NCBI GenBank assembly: GCA_900316005.1 | Contig: ONBH01000029.1 | Location: 1 to 41,368 of the forward strand | Length of the DNA stretch: 41,368 nt | DNA from: an uncultured Bacteroidales bacterium | GTDB lineage: Bacteria; Bacteroidota; Bacteroidia; Bacteroidales; Paludibacteraceae | Reading direction: 5' to 3' | Part shown: positions 8,372-15,907 of the stretch, one piece after another | Layout of the letters: every line of letters starts with the position of its first letter | Position numbering within the stretch: position 1 is the first letter of the stretch | Translations under genes and position numbers: made by a program | The notes under the pieces: generated by a model | The model's database searches: none | Told to the model about the DNA's origin: nothing | Seen by the model: only the letters and a program-made list of their open reading frames with translations

Positions 8372-9318
8372 TATTTATTTCTACTCGCCAGTTTCTCTGC
8401 CAGGCTACGCAGGGCTGCCGTATCCTCGTTCTGCGGTATGCCATTGAGGAATGCCAGCGCCTCGCGTGTCAGCGTCTCGATTGCTTCTTCGGCACGCTGC
8501 CGCACGCCCAAACGATTGTACAGCTCGCATACGTTGTGTATCTTATTCGCCGGCATCGCTGTGCGCAAAGCCTCCAGCTGCGTGCGGAAAGCCTCGCCGC
8601 CTTGCTGATACGCCGTCAGCAGCATATAGGTCTTCTTACCCTCCAGGATATCGCCACCGATGGGTTTGCCAAATGTAGCCGCATCGCCGAAGCAATCTAA
8701 GAGGTCGTCCTGTATCTGGAACGCCAGTCCCACCTTGATGCCGAAGTTGTACAATGCCTCCTGTGCCGCCTCATCTGCGCCGGCTATCAGCGCGCCCATC
8801 TGCAACGCCGAGGCTAACAGCACAGAGGTCTTCAGACGTATCATCTCCATGTAGTCGGCTATGGACACCTCCGTCAGCTTCATCCCCTCAAAATCCATAT
8901 CCAGCTGCTGCCCTTCGCAGATCTCCGTGGCCATCCTATTGAAGATAGGCAGCACGTTGGCCAACTGCTCCGCCGGCAGCTGTGCCAGCAGCTTGTATGC
9001 CTCTATCAGCATCTGGTCGCCCGACAGCACCGCCGTATTGGCATCCCATTTCTTCCACACCGTTTGCCTGCCACGCCGCGTGTCAGCCTTATCCATCAGG
9101 TCATCGTGCAGCAAGGTGAAGTTATGGAACACCTCCAGCGCCAATGCCACCGGTAGCACCGACTCTTCCTGTCCGCCGAACAGACGGCACGCCGTCAGCG
9201 CAAGGGTCGGACGAACCCGCTTGCCACCACCCGACAGGGTGTACCCGATCGGCTCGTACAAACCCCTCGGTTCCCGCGAGAAGTCCAACCGCTCTATTTC
9301 ATTGTTAATAATTATCAT
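8371..9318 (-). CDS. Polyprenyl diphosphate synthase (farnesyl/geranylgeranyl type)
   Basis: A 315-aa all-helical trans-prenyltransferase that condenses IPP with allylic diphosphates. It has GGGKRVRP (residues 30-37), the first Asp-rich motif DDLMD (72-76) and the second DDLLD (204-208). Phe67, five residues before the first motif, is compatible with a short-chain product, but chain length is not certain. Its ATG overlaps the TGA of ddl (ATGA), so the two are translationally coupled. Undecaprenyl-linked wall synthesis needs such precursors, so pairing with ddl is sensible. Confidence 0.9.
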   Translation of the reverse strand: MIIINNEIERLDFSREPRGLYEPIGYTLSGGGKRVRPTLALTACRLFGGQEESVLPVALALEVFHNFTLLHDDLMDKADTRRGRQTVWKKWDANTAVLSGDQMLIEAYKLLAQLPAEQLANVLPIFNRMATEICEGQQLDMDFEGMKLTEVSIADYMEMIRLKTSVLLASALQMGALIAGADEAAQEALYNFGIKVGLAFQIQDDLLDCFGDAATFGKPIGGDILEGKKTYMLLTAYQQGGEAFRTQLEALRTAMPANKIHNVCELYNRLGVRQRAEEAIETLTREALAFLNGIPQNEDTAALRSLAEKLASRNK

Positions 9319-10328
9319 CTTTTATCATCAGCTTTCTTTCCCCCCTCCCTTGTGGGGAGGGCCGGGGAGAGGTTCTCGTCGATAATTTCGCCGAGTACAT
9401 CGGTAATATTAAGTCCTGCTGCGCGTACCTGCTGCGGAATAAAACTCGTAGCAGTCATACCGGGTGTGGTATTTACCTCCAATAGGTTCACCTTCCAGCC
9501 CTCCGTCAGGATATAATCCACGCGGATGATACCATGGCACCCCAATATATCGTATATGCGCAGCGTCAGCGCCTGTATCTCATCGCGTACCTCGTCGGGG
9601 ATACGGGCAGGCGTAATCTCGTCCACCTGACCGTTGTATTTGGCATCATAATCGAAGAACTCATTCTCTGTCACCACCTCCGTCAGGGGGAATGCCACCT
9701 CTTTGTCCTTGGTCTTATACACGCCGCAGGTCACCTCTACGCCTTTCATGAACGCCTCGCATATCACCTCGTCGCCCTCACGGAAAGCCGTCTCAATGGC
9801 CGGCAGCACTTGTTCCGGCGTCTTCACCTTGGTGCAACCGAACGACGAACCGCCCACGTTCGACTTGATGAAACACGGCAGTCCCAGACCATTTACAATT
9901 TGGTCATGTAGCATCTGTTCATTGATTTCGCCATTCGCTTTGCGCCATGCTCCATGATTCCAGTCGCCCTTACGGATCAGGATGCTCTTCGCAATCGGGA
10001 TACCAAACCCCTGCAGGTAGTGGTTGCAAGCAAACTTATTGAACGTCATCGCTGCCGCCAGCACGCCGCAGCAACTATAGGGCACCCCTATCATATCCAG
10101 ATAGCCTTGCAGCAGGCCATTCTCGCCCGGTGCGCCGTGGATGGTGATATAGGCGTAGTCGTAGTCGCGAAGCTCGTCCAGCGCCGTGTAATCATCCTTC
10201 TCCAGCTGTACGATCGTCACGTCGTACTTCTGCTTATCCAAAAAACTCTCTATCCCCGCTGCACTACGCAACGACACATCATGCTCCGATGTATAGCCGC
10301 CTGCTACGATTGCAATCTTCGGTTTCAT
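9315..10328 (-). CDS. ddl: D-alanine--D-alanine ligase
   Basis: A 337-aa ATP-grasp enzyme making the D-Ala-D-Ala dipeptide for peptidoglycan. It begins MKPKIAIVAGGYTSEHDVSLR. Also visible are HGAPGENGLLQGYLD (near 75-89), LPCFIKSNVGGSSFGCTK and LLEVNTTPGMTATSFIPQQ near 285. A TTG further upstream is rejected in favour of ATG 10328. The last 15 or so residues (NLSPALPTREGGKK..) are encoded by a dispersed palindromic repeat, so the native C-terminus seems to have been replaced or extended. The stop overlaps the next start. Confidence 0.95.
   Translation of the reverse strand: MKPKIAIVAGGYTSEHDVSLRSAAGIESFLDKQKYDVTIVQLEKDDYTALDELRDYDYAYITIHGAPGENGLLQGYLDMIGVPYSCCGVLAAAMTFNKFACNHYLQGFGIPIAKSILIRKGDWNHGAWRKANGEINEQMLHDQIVNGLGLPCFIKSNVGGSSFGCTKVKTPEQVLPAIETAFREGDEVICEAFMKGVEVTCGVYKTKDKEVAFPLTEVVTENEFFDYDAKYNGQVDEITPARIPDEVRDEIQALTLRIYDILGCHGIIRVDYILTEGWKVNLLEVNTTPGMTATSFIPQQVRAAGLNITDVLGEIIDENLSPALPTREGGKKADDKR
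9340..9374. repeat. Dispersed C/G-rich palindrome, copy 2, inside the ddl 3' end
   Basis: This copy has CCCCCCTCCCTTGTGGGGAG followed by GGCCGGGGAGAGGTT. It is read on the minus strand as the C-terminal tail of Ddl (NLSPALPTREGGK). Confidence 0.8.
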
Positions 10329-10363
10329 ATTCACGTTTTTAGCCAAATTATCAAATTAGTCTG

Positions 10364-10395
10364 CAAAGGTACTACAAAAATTGCACATACGCAAA
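10364..10395 (-). promoter_or_regulatory. ddl promoter
   Basis: Minus-strand TTTG (10392-10395), 20 nt, TACCTTTG (10364-10371), 35 bp from the ATG. The -33 box directly abuts the large palindrome at 10396-10533. Confidence 0.75.
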
Positions 10396-10533
10396 TTTTC
10401 GGAAACTTTTTTTGCAAAAATAGAGTAATACTCTATATTTTGTCGGGAATGAGGGTGTTTATGCTTGCATAAGGACGCCCTCATACGCGGCAAAATAGAG
10501 GGCGTAGCCCTTTTGCAAGAAAGTTTCCGGAAA
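10396..10533. repeat. 138-bp nested palindrome upstream of ddl
   Basis: Outer arms (TTTTCGGAAACTTTTTTTGC at 10396-10415, and TTTTGCAAGAAAGTTTCCGG at 10511-10530) are nearly complementary. Inside are 34-bp imperfect arms at 10431-10464 and 10467-10500 separated by 2 nt, a perfect TAGAGTAATACTCTA at 10421-10435 and GGGC-GTA-GCCC. No ORF explains it. It could be a structured RNA, a small palindromic mobile element or a recombination remnant. It is not a standard terminator because no T-run follows. Confidence 0.75.
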
Positions 10534-10580
10534 TGGGAGCCAGTATGTCCGGCAGGGTGCGACTGTACTTTCGAAGGGGC

Positions 10581-10594
10581 CCCCATTTATGGGG
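10581..10594. other. Perfect palindrome CCCCAT-TT-ATGGGG
   Basis: A 14-bp palindrome next to a GGGGCCCCC run. GGGGCCCCC recurs at 10692-10700. It belongs to the hairpin-rich noncoding stretch 10396-10847, in which I see no gene. Confidence 0.6.
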
Positions 10595-10632
10595 TAGCAT
10601 GTCGAAGATAGTGCTTTTTTTTCACATACGCA

Positions 10633-10671
10633 AAAAAAATCGCCAATTTCTTGCGAAAAGGCGATTTTTTT
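10633..10671 (-). terminator. Bidirectional intrinsic terminator after the DUF4465 gene
   Basis: Perfect 12-bp arms AAAAAAATCGCC and GGCGATTTTTTT around a 15-nt loop. It is about 180 bp past the DUF4465 stop codon on the minus strand. Confidence 0.75.
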
Positions 10672-10739
10672 GGCGTTAGCCGTTGGCTATTGGGGCCCCC
10701 AAAAGCTCAATATGAGGTTTTGGGGAAAGCGGAGGCATC

Positions 10740-10778
10740 GGTCGCCTGCAGACGACGGGGTCGTCTGCCTTAGCGACC
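10740..10778. other. Nested palindrome, 39 bp
   Basis: Inner perfect arms GCAGACGAC / GTCGTCTGC with a GGG loop are enclosed by GGTCGC / GCGACC. It lies between the DUF4465 gene and its terminator. It may be an RNA hairpin in the 3' untranslated region. No family recognised. Confidence 0.65.
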
Positions 10779-10812
10779 CGATTGCTGAACGCGCGCGAGG
10801 ACCGAAAACTAT

Positions 10813-10847
10813 TCCCCTCCCCTGTGGGGAGGTCGGGAGAGGTTTTT
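10813..10847. repeat. Dispersed C/G-rich palindrome, copy 3
   Basis: TTCCCCTCCCCTGTGGGGAG followed by GTCGGGAGAGG, 5 bp past the stop codon of the DUF4465 gene. It matches the copies at 8341 and 9340. Confidence 0.75.
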
Positions 10848-10851
10848 AATT

Positions 10852-11928
10852 TTACATTTCCACGCCGCAGGCGTTATAGGTCTTGCCATCGCGGATGATG
10901 TACAGCTGTCCGTTCATCATCACCTTCAGGCTGTTGTTCTCGCTCTTAATGGTGATGGTCTCCAGACCGCTCTTGCCCTTGAAGGTAGCGGTGATGGTGC
11001 TCTCCTGGCTGTCGTACTCGAACAGGATCTCGTCGCCGGCTGCGGGTTCGTAACCGAGGGCGGTGAAATGCCATTGATCAATCGGGAACCACAGAGCCTC
11101 CGAGTCGTCAGCCTCGGTGTTGATATTCACACCCGTGCCACCGAATACACCCTGATAGGTGTAGGTGATGCCATCCTCGGCCAGTTCCATCTGCTGCCAG
11201 GTCCAGTTGCCGCCGTTCCAGTTGTTCTTGATGAAGTACGTAGCGGGCTCGTCCACATGCGGTGTCAGGTCATCCATGCAGAAATAGGTCGGGATCTCCA
11301 GGCCGTACGAGTTGTAACGGCTGCCGTCCATGCCGAATGCCAAAGCGGTTACGGCGCCCAGTTCAGAGAGGTCAACCCAGGTCCAAGTCTGAATATAGCT
11401 GCCATCCTTGGCAAGGTCCACATCCACTTGTCCGACGGTGTCCGTACCGTTGATACCATAGATAGTCAGTTTCACCCAGTCGGTTGCCGTGAAAGCGCCG
11501 TCCGTCAGACCAAAACCATCCACGATTGAGGCCTGCATGTAGGTGTTGTTGTTTACATAGAATCCGTCGAACTCAGTCTCCTCAGTTACCGTCACGCGGT
11601 CGTTGCCATACCAACTGCTGTACCATACGACATAGTTGTTGCCGCTGTGCGCCTTACCGCCTACTACCTGATAGGCGTCCTCGTACGATTCGAAAACGGT
11701 ATCCGTGTGATTCGATGCCACAAAACCGTAGTAGTAGATTGCGGGTGCATAAGCTGCATCCACATACTGGCCGAACGAGCAAACACCCGAAGTGAATGTG
11801 CCTGTCGCGTCCATCAGATACTCGCTGTTGGCCTCGGTCGGCGTAATGGCTGCTTCTTCAAAATCAGCCACTTGCGCATACATGTTTACTGCCAGAAACA
11901 TGCAAAGAAGGAAGGAAAGTTTCTTCAT
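10852..11928 (-). CDS. Secreted DUF4465 protein under a cobalamin riboswitch; probable B12-binding surface protein
   Basis: A 358-aa protein with a signal peptide (about residues 1-18, ends MYAQ). A DUF4465-type beta-rich domain (about 20-235) is rich in Tyr, Trp and Asn, with ..SGNNYVVWYSSWYGND.. and ..STYFCMDDL-like ends. A second region (about 240-320) has NNWNGGNWTWQQM. The C-terminal LYIIRDGKTYNACG resembles C-terminal tags common in Bacteroidales secreted proteins. A cobalamin riboswitch in its leader implies a role in B12 or cobinamide uptake. I recall that some DUF4465-like surface proteins of Bacteroides (BtuH) bind B12, but I am not certain this one is orthologous. No btuB or btuF gene is next to it. 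Confidence 0.8.
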   Translation of the reverse strand: MKKLSFLLCMFLAVNMYAQVADFEEAAITPTEANSEYLMDATGTFTSGVCSFGQYVDAAYAPAIYYYGFVASNHTDTVFESYEDAYQVVGGKAHSGNNYVVWYSSWYGNDRVTVTEETEFDGFYVNNNTYMQASIVDGFGLTDGAFTATDWVKLTIYGINGTDTVGQVDVDLAKDGSYIQTWTWVDLSELGAVTALAFGMDGSRYNSYGLEIPTYFCMDDLTPHVDEPATYFIKNNWNGGNWTWQQMELAEDGITYTYQGVFGGTGVNINTEADDSEALWFPIDQWHFTALGYEPAAGDEILFEYDSQESTITATFKGKSGLETITIKSENNSLKVMMNGQLYIIRDGKTYNACGVEM

Positions 11929-12009
11929 AAATTGATTGTTTTAGTTAGTATTTTTTGTTAATTACCTTGTCCCTATCCGCGAGGACACGCGGCATTTCGG
12001 CCGCAGTAA

Positions 12010-12216
12010 CAGCATTCGGCAGGTCTTCTGACTTGTTCCTCACCTCGTCCACCTTCCCGACTTGCCTACCCGTTTGTGCTTTGTACTTGCACACAACGTT
12101 CGGCTTGTGCCAGTGGTCAGATTTGGGCGATGAGTCTTTTTCCAATAGGAAAAACGGAACTCACAGCAGCGGGTCTGTACAGGATTTGCACCTGTTTCCC
12201 TCTTCGTTCAGGACGT
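12010..12216 (-). ncRNA. Cobalamin riboswitch
   Basis: On the minus strand the leader contains, in order, the signature blocks of the cobalamin aptamer. These are AGGGAAACAGGTGCAAATCC, GACCCGCTGCTGTGA, a B12-box-like CCACTGG and the closing AAGTCAGAAGACCTGCC. It starts about 35 nt after a consensus promoter and ends about 80 nt before the ATG of the DUF4465 gene. The intervening segment has two hairpins (GCGGC..GCCGC, and TGTCC..GGACA) that could form the expression platform. Known riboswitches of this class turn the gene off when B12 is abundant. Confidence 0.9.
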
Positions 12217-12246
12217 GAATCACGCCCCAAAAACCGAATTCGACTG

Positions 12247-12278
12247 CAAAAGTACGGCTTTTTTTTGATATACGCAAA
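12247..12278 (-). promoter_or_regulatory. Promoter of the riboswitch-DUF4465 transcript
   Basis: Minus-strand TTTG (12275-12278), 20 nt, TACTTTTG (12247-12254), directly upstream of the riboswitch. Confidence 0.75.
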
Positions 12279-12389
12279 AAAAATCGTAAAAAAATGTCTT
12301 TTTATAACTCTCCGCTCCAAAACTACAAGTCTTCAGCCCCCAAAAATCTTTCTCCGACTTCACCGAGCCGTTCCCGAGGGAATTTCGGG

Positions 12390-12422
12390 CCGTTTTCGAA
12401 CCGTTTTCGAACCGTTTTCGAG
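12390..12422. repeat. 11-bp tandem repeat, 3 copies
   Basis: CCGTTTTCGAA is repeated three times, the last copy ending CGAG. It lies downstream of the TPR regulator gene. No function recognised. Confidence 0.8.
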
Positions 12423-12448
12423 AGCATAAATTTGCGAGGTTTGCTCGA

Positions 12449-14421
12449 TTAGCGAGCAACAGAGTGAATTGGCACTACTGCCGGATGGCGGACATATCCC
12501 CGCGAAGCCGGTCGGGTGACGGTATCCGGAACGGTCACCACGGTATCCTGCGGCAACTCCGGTATCGTTACAGCTGTGGTATCCGAAGGGATGGCAGATC
12601 CGGTATCAGGAAGATAAGAAGGATGCGCAGCAAACATCGGAGCAATAAACAGTCCGGTCAAAAGCAGCAGCATAAGCGTCTGCGCCTTGTTCTTTCCTGC
12701 AGTACCCTGCCGCGGTGTCTTGCGCGTCGGAGTAGAGCCCTGCGGGGCATTCGTGATCAAACCAATGCCGGCAATCCAATCATCCAGATTCATGGTTGGC
12801 TCACCCAGATGGTTCTTAATACGCTGACGGCGATTCCACAGCGTGCGTTCCTGCATCTGCAACAGGATACTTATATCGGCATTATCCAGACCGAGGTAGG
12901 CTAACGCTATATATTGCAAATCGCTTTCCGTCAGCTTCGGATAGCTGCTGCGCAACCGAGCCAGGAGGCCGTTATTCGCCATCTCAAACTCCTGCACGAA
13001 GGTCTTCCACTGCTTCTCGTCAAGCAGCAACAGGTCTTGCAACTGGCGACGCGTATTGGTCTTCACGTTTCCCTCTTCGCCCATCATACTGCATAGCAGA
13101 TTACGGCTCGTACGCACGCGTTCCTTAAGCAAACGCTGCAACTGGCGACTCTTGCTCTTTATCTCCCGTTCTTGTGCCTGCGTCTTGGACTGCTGCACCT
13201 CCTGTTCCAACTGATGCCGCATCCGGGTGCGCGACAGGCGTACGTACTGGATCGCCACCATCAGGATCAGCACCAACACCACCAGACCGGCAATAATCAG
13301 GATGAGAATCCTCTCGCCCCGCAGATGTTTGTTGGCCGCGCGTTCCGCATCCAGGTCGAACTGTTTCTCCAGCGTAAACGCCCTAAGTCCCGCCTCCTCG
13401 GCGGCACGAAGCTGTTCGTCTGCGTACAACGACGAGAGGATACGGAATGCCGTTTTGCTATCGCCTGCCCGAAACGCCTCCCTGCAGCGCAGTTCACGGT
13501 AACGCCGCTGCGCCCACTGCGACTCGCCGCCCTGTTGCTGACGCAGCAACTCCATGTACCGGTGTGCCTTATCCCGTTTGCCGCTGCGCAAAAAACACTC
13601 GGCGGCAATATCCGCATACAGACTCAGCCCAGCCGTGTCGGTCAGCCATACCGCCAGACTGCATAGCACCGCCGAATCCGGATGAGGACGGTCGGCCTCG
13701 CTATGCAGCATCGTTACTGCCGCCTGCACCGTGTCGCCGATGCGGTTTGCAGTTTCCAACGAAAGATTGTAATAATATTCCGGCGATTCATCTGCACTAC
13801 CCGTATTCCGATGCATGCGCGCGATGTCGCGGTAGCAATACACCAGGTAATCCGGACGGTCCGCCCGGAGAAAATATCCGGCTGCTTTTTTGTAGTACCC
13901 GTAAGCCGTAGCGTTCAGCAGTTCCTTTTCGAGCACATTACCCATGCAGTAATATATCAGCCCGCGGCACGGGTCATCTTCCGGCAAGACCTCCGCAAAC
14001 TGCTCCGCCTGCTTGAAACCGGCCATCGCCTCCGGCAACTGTTCCGCTGCCATACATGCACGACCTCGTACATAATAACCGTAGGCCTGATACCGCTTGT
14101 TCCCGGTCCGCCGAAAGTCCTGAATCAGCGACAAAGGCACATCCTCGGGCTGTATCGCGCGGTTCAGACGGTGCTGCACCAGACAATTCAGTACCCGAAA
14201 GGCGTTTTTGTCGCATTGCGGGAGTTGCGCAGTGTCCACCAGTTGCAACACACGCTCCGCTTCGGCGGCATCCTGCCAGAGAAGGCTCTCGGCGCTTTGT
14301 AACAAGGGATCTTTGACTCCCGTTTTCCGCCCGGAACAAGCCGTCAGAGCAAGCATGGCGAGCCCTACAAACAGCAGAAAAGTGCTGATTTTACGTGAGT
14401 AAGATTTTTTTTGTCCTGCAT
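12449..14421 (-). CDS. Membrane-bound TPR regulator with C-terminal HTH (apparent frameshift in the signal peptide)
   Basis: Lipoprotein-like signal (LLFVGLAMLALTAC), tetratricopeptide helices over the first ~350 residues, a membrane segment (ILILIIAGLVVLVLILMVAI), a coiled coil, then a LuxR-like HTH (LTESDLQYIALAYLGLDNAD..ERTLWNRRQR). A second hydrophobic segment (TLMLLLLTGLFIAPMFA) and a Pro/Thr-rich tail follow. The only suitable ATG (14421) is out of frame. After it comes an A8 run (T8 at 14405-14412 on plus). Nine A would join ATG to the signal peptide as MQDKKKSYSRKISTF.. . So the gene is either frameshifted, phase variable or decoded by slippage. The stop codon lies inside a TTGCTCG/CGAGCAA hairpin. 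Confidence 0.75.
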
Positions 14422-14520
14422 AAGTTGTACTATAGTTTTTTGCTTTATTTTCAAAGGATTCGTTGAGTAATATGTTTGGTGCTTTTTTAGGGGCTGTGTA
14501 AGTATTTTTTTGCTCAAAAA

Positions 14521-14552
14521 TTTGCAGGAACGAAAAAAAGTTCGTACCTTTG
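14521..14552 (+). promoter_or_regulatory. Plus promoter of the 14687-18362 gene group
   Basis: TTTG (14521-14524), 20 nt, TACCTTTG (14545-14552). Transcription would start near 14558, giving a leader of about 130 nt. Its -7 box forms a palindrome with the -7 box of the opposite promoter: TACCTTTGC-AGCC-GCAAAAGTA. Confidence 0.75.
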
Positions 14553-14558
14553 CAGCCG

Positions 14559-14590
14559 CAAAAGTACAAAGAAAAACGGACATATGCAAA
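14559..14590 (-). promoter_or_regulatory. Minus promoter of the TPR-HTH regulator
   Basis: Minus-strand TTTG (14587-14590), 20 nt, TACTTTTG (14559-14566). Transcription would start near 14553 and run through the plus promoter. The predicted 5' ends of the two opposing transcripts overlap by a few bases. Confidence 0.7.
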
Positions 14591-14686
14591 TTTATGACCG
14601 AAAAAATGAATTTTTCACGTCAAAAACCGCAGATTTTTAGAGCCCGGACACGACACCTTATTTATTAATTTAAAATAACATAAGAT

Positions 14687-15115
14687 ATGAAAACCACCTT
14701 TCGATTGCTCATCGCCGGTCTGTTAGCCGTCATGCTGACTGCCTGCAAAAACACGCCGGACTATGTCGGCACGTACACCTTTAGCGGAACCGCCGTCATC
14801 AACATGGACGGTGCCATCACCCAACAGACGGTCAACGGAACCTTCACCCTGACGCAGACGGGTACTGATGTAGTGACCTTCAGCGGCGACCTGAACGGAA
14901 CAGGTACCGTGGATGGCGACATCCTGACCATTCCGCCAACACACATTGAGCAGACTATTGCCGGCGTGAAGCAGACAGCCGACAGCTCTGTTGAGCCCAT
15001 CAAGCTCAGCGGCAGTTCGCTGCACATCGTCGTCAACACGGTAGTCGTTCAGGAAATGGATGGCCGGACTAAGCGCACCACAACGAAAGAAGATTATATC
15101 GCCGTCAAACGCTAA
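14687..15115 (+). CDS. Small lipoprotein, 142 aa
   Basis: Lipoprotein signal MKTTFRLLIAGLLAVMLTAC (Cys20). The mature part is rich in Thr, Val and Gly and looks all-beta (YTFSGTAVINMDG.., GTFTLTQTGTDVVTFSGDL), a pattern typical of lipocalin-like or small sandwich domains. No family recognised. It is the first of four same-strand envelope genes and lies opposite the TPR-HTH regulator, which may control it. Confidence 0.8.
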   Translation: MKTTFRLLIAGLLAVMLTACKNTPDYVGTYTFSGTAVINMDGAITQQTVNGTFTLTQTGTDVVTFSGDLNGTGTVDGDILTIPPTHIEQTIAGVKQTADSSVEPIKLSGSSLHIVVNTVVVQEMDGRTKRTTTKEDYIAVKR

Positions 15116-15127
15116 ACTGTCTGCCCT

Positions 15128-15883
15128 ATGAAACGCCTATTTCTCATCCTCTGCTGCGCCCTCACGGCGTGGCAATTACATGCCCAGTTTGCCGCTATCG
15201 CGGCTTATGCACCCAAGTACAGTCCGGGTAAGGTGTGGTTCCAAGACGGTCATAGCGAAGAGTTTGCCGCCGTGGAGACACCCAACTGTATGCAGAAGAA
15301 GCTAACCGTCAGCCACGACGAGAAACGCAAGGAAAAAAAGACCATCAACGTGGCAGACATCACCGCCGTGACGCTGTGGCACAAGGATCATCCGGACAAG
15401 ACCTTCACGCTCGTGCATATCCTGACGCAGACATCGATGGTGAATATGGTGCCCGACCAATGGGGATTTCCGATTGCCCAGAGTGCTTGGGGTATGGCAG
15501 TATTGTGCTACCCGTCCTATTCGTTCAACAAGAAATCGGGCGAGTTGGAGGGCATCCTGCTGAGCCAAACCAGTTCGAACGGAATGGTCAACCGTCAACC
15601 CATACTCACCTTTCTGAGCCGTCCGAATATGGAAAAAGCCGTCCTACTGGCCTCTGACGGCAGTTTTATGCCGAAGGCCAAGGAGTATTTCAGCGAGAAT
15701 CAAACCATCTACGCGGCTTTCAAGGCCCGCAAACTGCGTATTGCTGACCTGCAATACGTCCTCGACGAGATGGCAGGCGGTGTTCCGAGCCCCGCAGAGG
15801 ATCCAGAAGCCTCTTCGCCCAACGAGCAACCCCAAGCCATCGAAGAGACCGTACAAAACGGAACCGTCGGTGACGACGAATAA
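15128..15883 (+). CDS. Secreted protein of unknown function, 251 aa
   Basis: Signal peptide (MKRLFLILCCALTAWQLHAQ, cleavage after about residue 20). The middle has a KLTVSHDEKRKEKKTINVAD segment and the rest looks mixed alpha/beta. The C-terminal 35 residues are acidic and low in complexity (..SPAEDPEASSPNEQ..). No family recognised. It is 12 bp downstream of the lipoprotein gene and 24 bp upstream of the protease gene, so an operon is likely. Confidence 0.8.
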   Translation: MKRLFLILCCALTAWQLHAQFAAIAAYAPKYSPGKVWFQDGHSEEFAAVETPNCMQKKLTVSHDEKRKEKKTINVADITAVTLWHKDHPDKTFTLVHILTQTSMVNMVPDQWGFPIAQSAWGMAVLCYPSYSFNKKSGELEGILLSQTSSNGMVNRQPILTFLSRPNMEKAVLLASDGSFMPKAKEYFSENQTIYAAFKARKLRIADLQYVLDEMAGGVPSPAEDPEASSPNEQPQAIEETVQNGTVGDDE

Positions 15884-15907
15884 ACACACCCCTATCCAAC
15901 AGCAACC

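Noticed and set aside
10633..10671. The hairpin as an attachment site or regulatory RNA.
   Set aside because: Perfect arms with flanking A and T runs are best explained as a terminator.
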